NCBI RefSeq assembly: GCF_027359675.1
Contig: NZ_CP114786.1
Coordinates: 5,182,501-5,246,500 of the forward strand
Source: Roseibium sp. Sym1
Lineage (GTDB): Bacteria > Pseudomonadota > Alphaproteobacteria > Rhizobiales > Stappiaceae
DNA length: 64,000 nucleotides
Reading direction: 5' to 3'
Under the pieces are notes generated by a model, which was not told where the DNA came from, made no database searches, and saw nothing but the letters and a program-made list of their open reading frames with translations. Both the position numbers and the translations under genes were made by a program. Shown one piece after another: positions 30,459 to 39,860 of this stretch. Within the stretch, counting starts at the first letter, position 1. Each line of letters begins with the position of its first letter.

Positions 30459-33377
30459 TTAACCGATTTCTTCCAGACGCTTTTGCGCGATCTGAACCTT
30501 TTCCAGCTTTTCCCTGGCCTCCGTGACCTTTTCCCGTTCACCCTCGACAATCTCGTCCGGGGCCTTGTCGAGAAATTTCGGATTTGACAGCTTTTTCTCG
30601 ATCTTGGTGATCTCACCATCCAGCTTGGCGGCTTCTTTCTTGAGGCGTGCGGTCTCCGCTCCCAGATCGATCACGCCGGCCAGGGGCAGGCAGACCGTCG
30701 CTTCGCCGACAATGATCTGCGCCGAGCCGCGTGGGGCGGCGTCGGCGAGATCGACCGTCTCCGCGCGCGCCAGACGCATGATGGCGGATTCGTGGGTTTT
30801 CAGCCTTGTCACGGTATCTTCATTGGCGCCCGTGATGACAATGGACACCTTGGCGCCGGCCGGAACGTTCATCTCCGCGCGCACCGAGCGGATCTCGGAA
30901 ATCAGCGATACCAGCCAGTTGATTTCCGCTGCCGCGGCGTCGTCTTCCACTCTGGCTTCCGGCCATGCGCTCAGCATCAGCAGTTCGCCTGTCTTTCCGA
31001 GACGCTCCCAGAGTTCCTCGGTCAGGAACGGCATGATCGGGTGGAGAACCTTCAGGATCTCGTCCAGCGCCCAGGATGCCGTTGCACGGGTCTCGGCATT
31101 CGCGGCTTCGTCGTTGCCGTTGAAGATCGGCTTGGCCAGTTCCAGGAACCAGTCACAGAAAGTGTTCCAGGTGAATCTGTAGACCGCGTTGGCAGCGTCA
31201 TTGAAGCGGAAGTCCTCCAGGGCGGTCGTGACTTCCCTGATGCAACGGCCCGTCTCGGTTGCGATCCAACGGTTCAACGTGTGCTTCGCGGCAGCCGGAT
31301 CGAAACCGTCGACGCGGGCGCATTCGTTCATTTCAATGAATTTTGCCGCATTCCAGATCTTGGTTGCGAAGCGCTGACCACCCTCGGCCGCCTGGTCGGA
31401 CATGCGAAGCGTCCGGCGGGACTGGACCTCCTGGCTCGCCAGCGCGAAACGGGTGGCGTCGGCCCCGAACGTGTCGAACAGTTCGAGCGGGTCGAGAACA
31501 TTGCCGAGCGATTTCGACATCTTCTTCCCGTTCTTGTCGACCACGATCGAGTTGATATAGACCGTGTGGAACGGGACCTCGTCCATGAAATGCAGACCCT
31601 GCATCATCATCCGGGCGACCCAGAAGAAGATGATGTCAAAGCCGGTGATCAGGACATCGGTCTTGTAATACCGCTCCAGTTCCGGCGTCCTGTGCGGCCA
31701 GCCGAGCGTGGAGAAGGGCCAGAGCGCGGAGGAGAACCAGGTGTCGAGCACGTCCTCGTCCCTGGTGAGCGCCTTGCCCCCGGCCTTCGCGACGGCTTCT
31801 TCCTCGGTCTGGGCGCAGTATTCGTTGCCGTCCTCATCGTACCAGACCGGGATCTGGTGCCCCCACCAGAGCTGGCGCGAGATGCACCAGGGCTGGATGT
31901 CGTTCAGCCAGTTGTAATAGGTCTTGTCCCAGTTTTCGGGAACGAACCTGGTATCGCCGTCCTGAACAGCCTTCAGGGCGGGACCGGCAAGGGTCTTGGC
32001 ATCGACGAACCACTGGTCCGTCATCATCGGTTCGATGACGACCTTGGAGCGGTCACCGAACGGCTGCATGATCTTCTTGGATTCCACCAGCGGCAACTCG
32101 GCCGGTGCTTCGGCACCTTCTTCCAGCGGGCGGACAATCGCCTTGCCGAGCGGGCTCCATTCAGGCGCCTGCCCCTTCATCCAGGCAATGTCCGGGTGAT
32201 CGGAGGCCACCGTGACAGCCAAGCCTTCCGCGGTGATCTGGTCGATGACCCGCTTGCGCGCCTCGAACCGGTCGAGACCACGCAGGTCATCGGGAACGAT
32301 GTTGATCTCATCGATCTCGTTGATCGTCATCTGCGCACCGTCGATGATCGCCTGTGCCTTGGCCGCTTCCACGGCATATGGCTCACCGTCGGCGCGCATG
32401 GCGCCCTTGGTGTCCATCAGGCGGTACATCGGGATCTTGTTGCGCTGCGCGACGCCATAGTCGTTGAAGTCGTGCGCGCCGGTGATCTTGACGGCGCCGG
32501 AACCGAAATCCGGATCCGGATACTCGTCCGTGATGATCGGGATCAGTCGGCGCTGTTCCTTCGGCCCGACCGGGATTTCACAGAGCTTGCCGACAATCGG
32601 CCGGTAGCGCTCGTCCCCCGGATGCACGGCAACCGCACCGTCACCGAGCATGGTTTCCGGACGGGTCGTGGCGATGGAGATATAGTCGCGGATCTCGCGG
32701 AGGGTGATGTTCCCGTCCTCGTCCTTCTCGACATATTCGTAGGTTTCGCCGCCGGCCAGCGGATACTTGAAATGCCACATGTGGCCGTCGGTCTCGATGT
32801 TCTCGACCTCGAGGTCGGAAATCGCCGTCTCGAATTTCGGATCCCAGTTGACGAGCCGCTTGGACCGGTAGATCAGGCCCTCGTTGTAAAGATCGACAAA
32901 GACCTTGAGGACCGCGTCGGACAGGTTCGGCGACATGGTGAACTCGGTCCGGCTCCAGTCGCAGGAGGCTCCCAGGCGCTTCAGCTGGCCGAGGATGGTG
33001 CCTTCGGACTTGCGCTTCTGTTCCCAGACCCGCTCGACAAAGGACTCACGCCCCATTTCGCGGCGGCCAGGCTGCTGGTGTTCCATCAGCTCGCGCTCGA
33101 CGACCATCTGGGTGGCGATGCCGGCGTGGTCCGTGCCCGGTTGCCAGAGAACGTCAAATCCCTGCATGCGCTTCCAGCGGACAAGGATGTCCTGGAGCGT
33201 GTTGTTCAGCGCGTGGCCCATATGCAGCGAGCCCGTTACATTCGGCGGCGGAATTACGATGGAAAAGGCAGGCGCGCCGTCCTTGGCGCCAGCTCCGGCC
33301 TTGAAGGCCTCCGCCTTTTCCCAGGTTTCGTATATCCGCGGCTCAACGCTGGCCGCATCGTAGGTCTTTTCCAGCAT
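30459..33377 (-). CDS. valS: Valyl-tRNA synthetase
   Basis: The 972-residue class I synthetase has 'VIPPPNVTGSLHMGHALNNT' (HIGH motif), an editing domain, 'KMSKSLGNVLDPLEL' (KMSKS), an anticodon-binding domain and a C-terminal arm with coiled coil ('AETARLKKEAAKLDGEITKIEKKL'). It charges tRNA-Val. The ATG at 33377 (MLEKTYDAASVEPRIYE) is preferred to the GTG at 33386. A very long open frame on the opposite strand is its shadow. Confidence 0.97.
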   Translation of the reverse strand: MLEKTYDAASVEPRIYETWEKAEAFKAGAGAKDGAPAFSIVIPPPNVTGSLHMGHALNNTLQDILVRWKRMQGFDVLWQPGTDHAGIATQMVVERELMEHQQPGRREMGRESFVERVWEQKRKSEGTILGQLKRLGASCDWSRTEFTMSPNLSDAVLKVFVDLYNEGLIYRSKRLVNWDPKFETAISDLEVENIETDGHMWHFKYPLAGGETYEYVEKDEDGNITLREIRDYISIATTRPETMLGDGAVAVHPGDERYRPIVGKLCEIPVGPKEQRRLIPIITDEYPDPDFGSGAVKITGAHDFNDYGVAQRNKIPMYRLMDTKGAMRADGEPYAVEAAKAQAIIDGAQMTINEIDEINIVPDDLRGLDRFEARKRVIDQITAEGLAVTVASDHPDIAWMKGQAPEWSPLGKAIVRPLEEGAEAPAELPLVESKKIMQPFGDRSKVVIEPMMTDQWFVDAKTLAGPALKAVQDGDTRFVPENWDKTYYNWLNDIQPWCISRQLWWGHQIPVWYDEDGNEYCAQTEEEAVAKAGGKALTRDEDVLDTWFSSALWPFSTLGWPHRTPELERYYKTDVLITGFDIIFFWVARMMMQGLHFMDEVPFHTVYINSIVVDKNGKKMSKSLGNVLDPLELFDTFGADATRFALASQEVQSRRTLRMSDQAAEGGQRFATKIWNAAKFIEMNECARVDGFDPAAAKHTLNRWIATETGRCIREVTTALEDFRFNDAANAVYRFTWNTFCDWFLELAKPIFNGNDEAANAETRATASWALDEILKVLHPIMPFLTEELWERLGKTGELLMLSAWPEARVEDDAAAAEINWLVSLISEIRSVRAEMNVPAGAKVSIVITGANEDTVTRLKTHESAIMRLARAETVDLADAAPRGSAQIIVGEATVCLPLAGVIDLGAETARLKKEAAKLDGEITKIEKKLSNPKFLDKAPDEIVEGEREKVTEAREKLEKVQIAQKRLEEIG

Positions 33378-33560
33378 CAGGGTCACTCAATGGGAGGAAT
33401 ATTGTCGAATTGCGTGAAGCACCGTGTAAATCGGAAGCGCTTGCGCAAGTCAACCGGCAAGAACGGCGAATTCGTGCCCTTTGCCATGGCTGGTGCCGGG
33501 AAAACACAACTCGCCGGCACGCCGCTTGGGTTCTCCGGCGAATGCTGTCATAAGCGACGC

Positions 33561-33989
33561 ATGACCGTTTCCATCCGCCCGCATCATCTGCTGTGCATGC
33601 TGACCTATCTCGGCAAGGGCTATACACCGGACTTTGTCGCCAACTACGGCACCGTGATCGACCGGCTGAATGCCGGCGAAGACATCCGCATCGTCGACGG
33701 GCCGGACGAGATCTGCCAGCCCATGCTGCAGGAAGCGAATTGCCATTGTCACAACGACAGTGTGCGTTCAAGGGACGCACAGGCGCTTGAGGCCCTGGGC
33801 AGGCTCCTTGGACACCCCCTGACGGGCGTCAACTGTCTTGTTCTTGACGCGGACACTACCGAAAAGCTGCGACACGCCTTTGCCGCTTCAAAAATCCGGG
33901 AAGCCTGCGATTCCTGCGAATGGCAGGACCTTTGCTCGCGCATTGCCCAAAACAAGTTCAGGGGATGCCATCTGGCACCCCCTGACTGA
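33561..33989 (+). CDS. DUF1284-domain protein, putative Fe-S or metal-binding
   Basis: The 142-residue product starts at the ATG at 33561: 'MTVSIRPHHLLCMLTYLGKGYT', a signature of DUF1284. Cysteines are clustered in 'EICQPMLQEANCHCHN' and 'REACDSCEWQDLCSRIAQNKFRGCHL', suggesting metal or Fe-S binding. The frame is open far upstream, but only as the antisense of valS. It is divergent from valS and converges with popZ. Confidence 0.82.
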   Translation: MTVSIRPHHLLCMLTYLGKGYTPDFVANYGTVIDRLNAGEDIRIVDGPDEICQPMLQEANCHCHNDSVRSRDAQALEALGRLLGHPLTGVNCLVLDADTTEKLRHAFAASKIREACDSCEWQDLCSRIAQNKFRGCHLAPPD

Positions 33990-34009
33990 CTGTATCGCCG
34001 AGGTGGAAA

Positions 34010-34735
34010 TCAGCGCCGGCGAATGACCCGCTGGACCTCGCGCTTGACCATCTCCTCCACCATCGGCGGCAGGTTCTTGTCCAGCCAGGCTTTCAGCATC
34101 GGCCGCAGCATGTCCTTGACCAGTTCCTCGACGGTCTGCGCCTGGGACCCGATGAACATGTCGGTAAAATTGTCGAGCGCGGCATGAACCGCCTGTCCGG
34201 TTTCCGGTGAGGTCAGCGGTGTCTCGGCCGTCATGTCCGGAAGATCGTCCGGGATCGGCATGGAAGACATGGCCGGTTCCGGCTCGAATACCGGTTCCGG
34301 CTCCGGTTCGGGTGCTTCGGAGAAAGAAATGTCGCCGGCGTCGCCTTCAAGGTCTTCGGCCATGCCTTCGACGATATCCATCGACTCTTCCGGAACAGCC
34401 AGTTCCTCGGTCAGTTCCAGGACATCCTCGGATTCATCCGCCTCGGCATCGGCCGCCATGGCCGCAGCCATATCGTCAGCGCTTTCGTCGTCTTCCGTTT
34501 CAATTTCCTCGTCATCGCCGGCCATGTCGAACAGCTTGTCGAGATCGTCCTGGGACATTTCGGAGGCATCGCCCATATCGTCCGCCGCCTCTTCTTTTGC
34601 TGGTGTTTCTACTTTCTCGCCTGTGCTGGCGTCTTCCGCGTCGGCTCCCTGGGAGTCCTCATCGGATATGATGCGGCGGATCGATGCGAGGATTTCCTCC
34701 ATCGACGGCTCTTCAGCCTTTTTCGCCTGTGCCAT
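34010..34735 (-). CDS. popZ: PopZ-family polar organizing protein (DUF2497)
   Basis: The 241-residue product has the PopZ layout. A short N-terminal helix 'PSMEEILASIRRIISDED' is followed by a very acidic, Pro/Glu/Asp-rich disordered middle. The C-terminal oligomerisation helices are 'LVKDMLRPMLKAWLDKNLPPMVEEMVKREVQRVIRRR'. PopZ forms a condensate at the cell pole that anchors the ParB-parS centromere. The ATG at 34735 follows GGGGGAAG; the upstream frame to 34762 is not needed. It lies downstream of the tolC-family gene on the same strand, as in relatives. Confidence 0.9.
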   Translation of the reverse strand: MAQAKKAEEPSMEEILASIRRIISDEDSQGADAEDASTGEKVETPAKEEAADDMGDASEMSQDDLDKLFDMAGDDEEIETEDDESADDMAAAMAADAEADESEDVLELTEELAVPEESMDIVEGMAEDLEGDAGDISFSEAPEPEPEPVFEPEPAMSSMPIPDDLPDMTAETPLTSPETGQAVHAALDNFTDMFIGSQAQTVEELVKDMLRPMLKAWLDKNLPPMVEEMVKREVQRVIRRR

Positions 34736-35008
34736 GACTTCCCCCGTACTTCGGCTACGCAAAGGAACACTCAGTGCAGTCTGAATGATTCGTTAACCGA
34801 AATTATGCGGGTCCGTATGATACGCGCAAAGCAAGCGCGGTCCTTACCAACGCCTTTTCCCCTTTTAAGTCGGAATTTGCCGCCTCAATGTGGAGATTCA
34901 GGCTCATTTTGCGCGTCTGCGCCCGCAGTCAACGTCACGGCAGGCCAGCAAATGACAAGGCTGGCCAAGCTTCTGCGCCTATCGTGAAGGCATTAAGTTA
35001 CCGGTTTC

Positions 35009-36400
35009 TTACCGGCCATCCGGCGTGCGCAGACCGATCCATTTGTCGCGGACGGCCTTGTAATGCTGCCGGGGATTGTACCGGGCGACGTTCAGGCCGA
35101 GCGATTCCGCATCCAGCCGTCCAACCGCCGCAACGAGCTGATAGCCCCCCACGATGCGATTGCGCTGCGCCGTCACAAGATTGGATTGCTGTGTAACCAG
35201 TTCCCGTTGCGCGTCGAGCACGTCCAGGGTCGTGCGCTGGCCGACGCGTTGTTCCTCGATCACGCCTTCCAGCGCCAGTTGCTGCGCTTCCACGGCGGCC
35301 TGTGCGGCGACGATGGACGCCTCCGCTGCCTGATAGTTGCCCCAGGCGGAAATCACGTTGGCGCGGATCTGGTCGCGCGTGACATCCAGCTGCAGCCGGG
35401 TCTGGCCGAGTTCTTCCTTGGCCTGGCGGACGCGTGAGGAAACGCCGCCGCCCTGATAGATCGGAATGCTGACATTGCCGAAGATCTGGGCGTTGTCCGT
35501 GTAGTCCGTGGCTGCTGTCTGGTTCCAGGATCGCGAGACGCTGCCATCCAGGGTCACAGTGGGCAGAAGCTCACCCTCGATGGCCTTGATGTTGAACATC
35601 GCCGCATCGACGAGATGCTGCGCCTGGCGGATCAAAGGCTGATTCGCCTCGCTCTGTTGCAGGGCTTCATCGATGGATTTGGGCACGAACCGGCTGATGG
35701 TCGTGTCAGCGGACAGGCTGCGCGCCTCGATACCGATGATCTGGCGGTAGATCGCGCGGCTGGTGTTCAGGTTCGCGAGTGCCGTGTTGAGGCTGGCGCG
35801 CGCCTCCGCGGCACGGGCTTCCGCCTGGCTCACATCGGTGCGTGTGCCTTCACCGACGTCGAACCGGTCACGGGCGGCACGGACCTGTTCCTGGAGGAAG
35901 GCAAGATCGCTGCGCTGAAGCGAGACCAGGGCCGTATCACGGATCACATCGACATAGGCCGTGGATGCGTCCAGCAGCGTGTCCTGTTCCGTGGACATCA
36001 GGCTTTCGCGCTGCGCCCGCACGACTGCCTCAGCCTGCCGGGTGGAATTGATGGTTCTGAATCCGCGAAACAGGGTCTGGCTGACCGTCAGCGAGATCGA
36101 GGCGTTGTTCCTGTAGTCGATATTCGCGTCCGAACCGGTCGCAAGCCGTCCCAGAGAGGCGGCTGCCGAAACCGTAGGACGCCAGCCCGACAGCGCCTGC
36201 GGCACGTTTTCGTCCACGCCGCGCAGCTGGGCGCGGGCAGCATTCAGGGTCGGATTGTTCGCATAAGCAAGTGCGAGCGATTCCCGGATGGTTTCGGCTT
36301 GAGCCGCTGACGAGAATGCCCCGGTCAACGTTCCGGCGGATACGCCCCCCATGAGGGCCACTGCAAAGGCCACCGTTTTCAACGTTGAACGACCAGACAC
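35009..36400 (-). CDS. tolC: TolC-family outer membrane efflux/secretion protein
   Basis: The 463-residue product has a signal peptide ('VAFAVALMGGVSAGTLTGAFSSAAQAE') and two outer-membrane efflux repeats: 'ESLALAYANNPTLNAARAQLRGVDENVPQALSGWRPTV', then 'EEQRVGQRTTLDVLDAQRELVTQQSNLVTAQRNRIVGGYQLVAAVGRLDAESL'. These match the TolC type-I secretion subfamily. It forms the outer-membrane channel for type I exporters and RND pumps; no inner-membrane partner is in the window. It sits between pcm and popZ. Confidence 0.92.
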   Translation of the reverse strand: MSGRSTLKTVAFAVALMGGVSAGTLTGAFSSAAQAETIRESLALAYANNPTLNAARAQLRGVDENVPQALSGWRPTVSAAASLGRLATGSDANIDYRNNASISLTVSQTLFRGFRTINSTRQAEAVVRAQRESLMSTEQDTLLDASTAYVDVIRDTALVSLQRSDLAFLQEQVRAARDRFDVGEGTRTDVSQAEARAAEARASLNTALANLNTSRAIYRQIIGIEARSLSADTTISRFVPKSIDEALQQSEANQPLIRQAQHLVDAAMFNIKAIEGELLPTVTLDGSVSRSWNQTAATDYTDNAQIFGNVSIPIYQGGGVSSRVRQAKEELGQTRLQLDVTRDQIRANVISAWGNYQAAEASIVAAQAAVEAQQLALEGVIEEQRVGQRTTLDVLDAQRELVTQQSNLVTAQRNRIVGGYQLVAAVGRLDAESLGLNVARYNPRQHYKAVRDKWIGLRTPDGR

Positions 36401-36546
36401 CCCACACTCCTTCCAGGTCAGACTACACGATCATGTTGAGTAAACTGACCGGTTTTATTCTTCAACCTTTTGAGGGTGATATGGGCCGAATTTCCATGAG
36501 TGCGGCTTAATGGCAACAAGTTGCCGGAACGTTGCCTTGCCACAAA

Positions 36547-36576
36547 TCAAAAAGCCCGCCGGAGTGCGACGGGCTC
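36547..36576 (-). terminator. Rho-independent terminator after pcm
   Basis: Read on the minus strand, AGCCCG ... CGGGCT form a GC-rich stem with an internal bulge and small loop, followed by TTTTTG. It starts about 30 bp after the pcm stop and separates pcm from the tolC-family gene. Confidence 0.75.
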
Positions 36577-36604
36577 TTGCAAAGGAACATGACACAAGCG
36601 CCTG

Positions 36605-37267
36605 TCAAAACACGAAGGCTTCTTCCCTGGCAAAGCCCGGCAGAAGTGCAACGGACGCATTGAATCCGAACCGGCTGCTGACCGCGTCGCCCGATTTCTG
36701 GTAGAGCCGTGCGACACCGGCGCCGCCCTGGCCCTCGACGACAGCGAGGCGTCCATCCGGCTTGACCTGATCAAGCAGCGCTTCCGGAAGAACCTCAACC
36801 GCACCATCGACCAGGATGACGTCATAGGGACCCTCCGAAGGATAGCCGCCCGTGAGCGGACCTTCGACAACCACCGCGTTTTCGATCCCGAGATCCACGA
36901 GCACTTCGGTCGCGGTTTTTGCCAGATCCGAATTTTCTTCAAGCGCGACAACCGACGCCGCGAGGTTCGAGAGCACGGCCGCGCTGTAGCCCGTTCCGGC
37001 GCCGACCACGAGCACGACATCGTTCTCGCGGATTTCCGCCAGCTGAACCAGCTTGCCGAAGATGTGAGGCTTCATCAGGAAGCGGCCGGTATCAGCGGAT
37101 CCGACCGGCAGGTCCTCGTCGATATACGCAACCGCCCGTTTTGAAGCCGGTACGAAACGCTCGCGGGGAACCAGTTCCATGGCATCCAGAATGCGGTGGT
37201 CGGTCACATCATTGGTGCGCAGCTGGTTGTCCACCATCTTGCGGCGGGACTGGCTAAAGTCCGTCAT
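36605..37267 (-). CDS. pcm: Protein-L-isoaspartate O-methyltransferase
   Basis: The 220-residue SAM-dependent enzyme repairs isoaspartyl residues. Motifs are 'VPRERFVPASKRAVAYIDEDLPVG', 'MKPHIFGKLVQLAEI', the SAM loop 'VVLVVGAGTGYSAAVLSNLA', and 'YDVILVDGAVEVLPEALLDQVKPDGRLAVV'. The ATG at 37267 has GAGGG upstream. In alphaproteobacteria pcm commonly precedes tolC, as here, although a terminator lies between them. Confidence 0.94.
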   Translation of the reverse strand: MTDFSQSRRKMVDNQLRTNDVTDHRILDAMELVPRERFVPASKRAVAYIDEDLPVGSADTGRFLMKPHIFGKLVQLAEIRENDVVLVVGAGTGYSAAVLSNLAASVVALEENSDLAKTATEVLVDLGIENAVVVEGPLTGGYPSEGPYDVILVDGAVEVLPEALLDQVKPDGRLAVVEGQGGAGVARLYQKSGDAVSSRFGFNASVALLPGFAREEAFVF

Positions 37268-37517
37268 ATCGGCCCTCACTTTGACTTGCCGGCTGCCCGG
37301 CACCTCTTGGCACCGTTCATTAGCGATGCGAAGCCGCCGTGACAAGTATCAGCATCTACGGATCTTCCGGACAGGCCCTGAAATCCGCGAAAAATTGCAC
37401 CGGCCATTTGCAGGCACCGGTTATTGAAATCGGAGACGGTGGAAAATATCAACTCCCTGCATTCAGGACTTGACCAAATCGCGCAACTGATCGATAAGGC
37501 GCGGCACACCACCTTGG

Positions 37518-37591
37518 GGCCCTGTGGCGGAGTGGTGACGCAGCGGATTGCAAATCCGTGTACACCGGTTCGATTCCGGTCGGGGCCTCCA
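37518..37591 (+). tRNA. tRNA-Cys (GCA)
   Basis: The 74-nt cloverleaf has acceptor GGCCCTG pairing with CGGGGCC (one G-U), a D arm GCGGAGTGGTGACGC, an anticodon loop TTGCAAA with anticodon GCA, a T loop GGTTCGATTCC, and an encoded 3' CCA. Confidence 0.95.
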
Positions 37592-37701
37592 GACTTTCCT
37601 GACATTTGGCTTTCCGGCACCCGGTCGCGCGCGATGCGGCTACCTCTTTCCCATGCGGCATGCTAGCGTTTTGGCGTAGCCGAAAAACGCGGGGAAAGAT
37701 C

Positions 37702-38124
37702 ATGAAAACACCTGGAGCGACGGCGCCGGTTTCCAAGAAGCCCGTCACGACATCAACCATGAAACGTGTCGGACCACCGCGTCCACGCAAGACGCCCCAA
37801 TTGGTGTCGCCAAGCGACAACACCGAGGCCCTGATCGAGGCCCTCAGGGAGCGTGTCAACGATCTGGAATCCAGGATTTCCGAACTGGAAAGCATGATTT
37901 CGCTCCAGAATCAGGACGTGATCATAAGCGCACCGAAAAGCGTGCTGATCCAGGGCCAGGACACGGTCGAACTCTCGGCAAGCAGCAAGTTGATCATGTC
38001 GGCCGCCGTCTGCGAGACGAATGCGCCTACCGCAAAATTTTCAACGATTCTTCAGTGCGATATCCTGCAGGCCAACACCGTCATCGGTGCCACCTATACG
38101 CCGGCGGCAGGCAATATCTGGTAA
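37702..38124 (+). CDS. Small protein with coiled coil and beta-repeat C-terminus, unknown function
   Basis: The 140-residue product starts at the ATG at 37702 (GGGGAAAG upstream). Residues 1-50 are basic and proline-rich. Residues ~55-75 form a coiled coil ('EALIEALRERVNDLESRISELESMI'). The rest consists of short repeating beta-strand-like units ('QDVIISAPKSVLIQGQDTVELSASSKLIM...'). This coiled coil plus beta-prism layout resembles the trimeric tail ends of phage or T6SS spike proteins and trimeric fibres. No phage genes surround it. It lies between tRNA-Cys and the YbdK-type ligase. I do not recognise a family. Confidence 0.65.
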   Translation: MKTPGATAPVSKKPVTTSTMKRVGPPRPRKTPQLVSPSDNTEALIEALRERVNDLESRISELESMISLQNQDVIISAPKSVLIQGQDTVELSASSKLIMSAAVCETNAPTAKFSTILQCDILQANTVIGATYTPAAGNIW

Positions 38125-38192
38125 CGTCCGCCGCCCGCGTCCGCAATTGTCCTGCCTTGACGACCCGCAAAGGAATCCCGGATGTTTCGTGG

Positions 38193-39323
38193 ATGAAAGA
38201 ACCAAGTTTCAGCATCGGCGTGGAAGAGGAGTATCTTCTCGTCGACAAGACGACCCGCCTGCTGGCGAGTTCTCCGCCACCCGAATTGTTCAAGGCCTGT
38301 GAAAGCGCGCTCGAGGGCCGGGTCAGTCCCGAATTCCTGCGCTGCCAGATCGAGGTCGGCACGCCCGTCTGCATGACACTGGCAGAAGTGCGCGCGGAGC
38401 TCAGCTACTTCCGCAAAACGATCGCACGGGAAGCCGCCGCCCATAACCTTGCGCCGCTCGCCGCCTCGACCCACCCGTTCGCGGAATGGACGGAACAGCC
38501 CCATACCGACAAGGAACGCTACAACGAACTCGCACGGTCGATGCAGGTGGTCGCCAAGCGCCTGCTGATTTGCGGCATGCATGTTCATATCGGCATCGAA
38601 GACGAGGAACTCAGGATCGAGCTCTTCAACCAGCTCGCCTATTTCCTGCCCCATCTGCTGGCGCTCAGCACCTCGTCGCCTTTCTGGCGCGGGCGCAAGT
38701 CCGGACTGAAGTCCTACCGCCTCGCCGTCTTCAACGAATTGCCCCGAACCGGCCTGCCGCCGAGCTTCGAGAGCTTTTACGAATACCGTCATACGGTGGA
38801 CATCCTGGCCCATGCCGGCGTCATCGAGGATGCCACCAAGATCTGGTGGGACCTGCGTCCTTCCGACCGGTTTCCAACGCTTGAAATGCGGATCACCGAC
38901 GTGTGCCCGCGTCTGGACGATGCCGTGGCGATCGCCGCCCTGTTCCGCTGCCTGTGCCGGATGCTCTATCGTCTCCGGTGCATGAACCAGGGCTGGCGGC
39001 AATATTCCAGGTTCCTCATCGCCGAGAACCGGTGGCAGGCGCAAAGACATGGAACAGAAGCGCACCTGATCGATTTCGGACAGAATGAAACCGCGCCGTT
39101 TCGGGATCTCGTCGAGGAGATCATCGAGCTGGTCACCCCGGACGCCAAGCATTTCGGCTGTGAAGCGGACATCGCCCATCTGCGCGATATCGCCGCGCGC
39201 GGCACCTCTGCGGACAAGCAACTGGCGCTCGCGGGCGACTTTCCCGAAGACAGTCACCTGCCGGACGACAGGCTGGTCGCGATTGTCGATCACCTGATCG
39301 AGGAAACACTGGCCGGTCTCTGA
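38193..39323 (+). CDS. YbdK-type carboxylate-amine ligase (glutamate-cysteine ligase 2 family)
   Basis: The 376-residue product starts at the ATG at 38193: 'MKEPSFSIGVEEEYLLVDKTTRLLA'. The 'GVEEEY' start, 'PLAASTHPFAEW', 'RLLICGMHVHIGI', 'ALSTSSPFWRGRKSGLKSYR' and 'TLEMRITDVCPRLDDAVAIAALFR' are hallmarks of the GCS2/YbdK family. E. coli YbdK has weak gamma-glutamate-cysteine ligase activity, but the physiological substrate is uncertain. Length is normal. Confidence 0.88.
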   Translation: MKEPSFSIGVEEEYLLVDKTTRLLASSPPPELFKACESALEGRVSPEFLRCQIEVGTPVCMTLAEVRAELSYFRKTIAREAAAHNLAPLAASTHPFAEWTEQPHTDKERYNELARSMQVVAKRLLICGMHVHIGIEDEELRIELFNQLAYFLPHLLALSTSSPFWRGRKSGLKSYRLAVFNELPRTGLPPSFESFYEYRHTVDILAHAGVIEDATKIWWDLRPSDRFPTLEMRITDVCPRLDDAVAIAALFRCLCRMLYRLRCMNQGWRQYSRFLIAENRWQAQRHGTEAHLIDFGQNETAPFRDLVEEIIELVTPDAKHFGCEADIAHLRDIAARGTSADKQLALAGDFPEDSHLPDDRLVAIVDHLIEETLAGL

Positions 39324-39345
39324 TCCGGAAGCGTCCCCGTCACAG

Positions 39346-39597
39346 CTAGTCGGGTAATCCTGATCGTCTGGGCGGCGTTCCGTGCGCCCGCGAATGGAAA
39401 TGCCCCTCGACACCGGTCAGCACAAAGGCAAATTCGTCGATCTCTGCAATCACCGCCGCCGCTGACCGGGCAAGGCCCGATTTCGGCCGGAGGCCGCGCT
39501 GGGCGTCAATCAGCGCATGACGCGCGAGTGCCAACCGTTCCAGGAGAACTTCACGGTCGATATCCGGAGATGGGGGTTTTCGTCTGCGGTCGGTCAC
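39346..39597 (-). CDS. Small conserved-looking hypothetical protein
   Basis: The 83-residue product begins at a GTG (39597) with GGAG 6 nt upstream; a TTG lies at 39609. It is largely helical: 'DREVLLERLALARHALIDAQRG' and 'SAAAVIAEIDEFAFVLTGVEGHFHS'. I recall similar short proteins in Hyphomicrobiales but cannot give a function. It converges with the ligase gene (gap 22 bp), which supports it as a real gene. Confidence 0.55.
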   Translation of the reverse strand: MTDRRRKPPSPDIDREVLLERLALARHALIDAQRGLRPKSGLARSAAAVIAEIDEFAFVLTGVEGHFHSRAHGTPPRRSGLPD

Positions 39598-39860
39598 GTG
39601 CTGCTCCAATGTCTACATGTTCTTCTTTTGTTCTTTTTAGCGCAGCTCATGCCGCTGTCAATGTGGTCCGGGTTGCCGATCCGCAGAGGTCCCGTTCTGG
39701 TTACAGGCCGGGCCGTTAGCCTTGTCTTTCGAAGACGATTGCCGCAAGCGACGGACTTGCGGCACCGCATGTCGCGTTCCGCCTGTACTTTCATGGTCTC
39801 TGACGGCTACAAAGCCTTTCTGATTCATGCGCATAGCAAAGAAAGAACGAGGCAAGCCCG

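Noticed and set aside
30792..33989. 1065-codon plus-strand open frame over valS
   Set aside because: Only the last 142 codons (from 33561) are real, as the DUF1284 gene; the rest is the shadow of valS.
39740..39764. Perfect 9-bp hairpin TGCCGCAAG...CTTGCGGCA before cobC as a terminator
   Set aside because: It has no T-run on either strand, so a terminator is not supported; a regulatory role cannot be judged.
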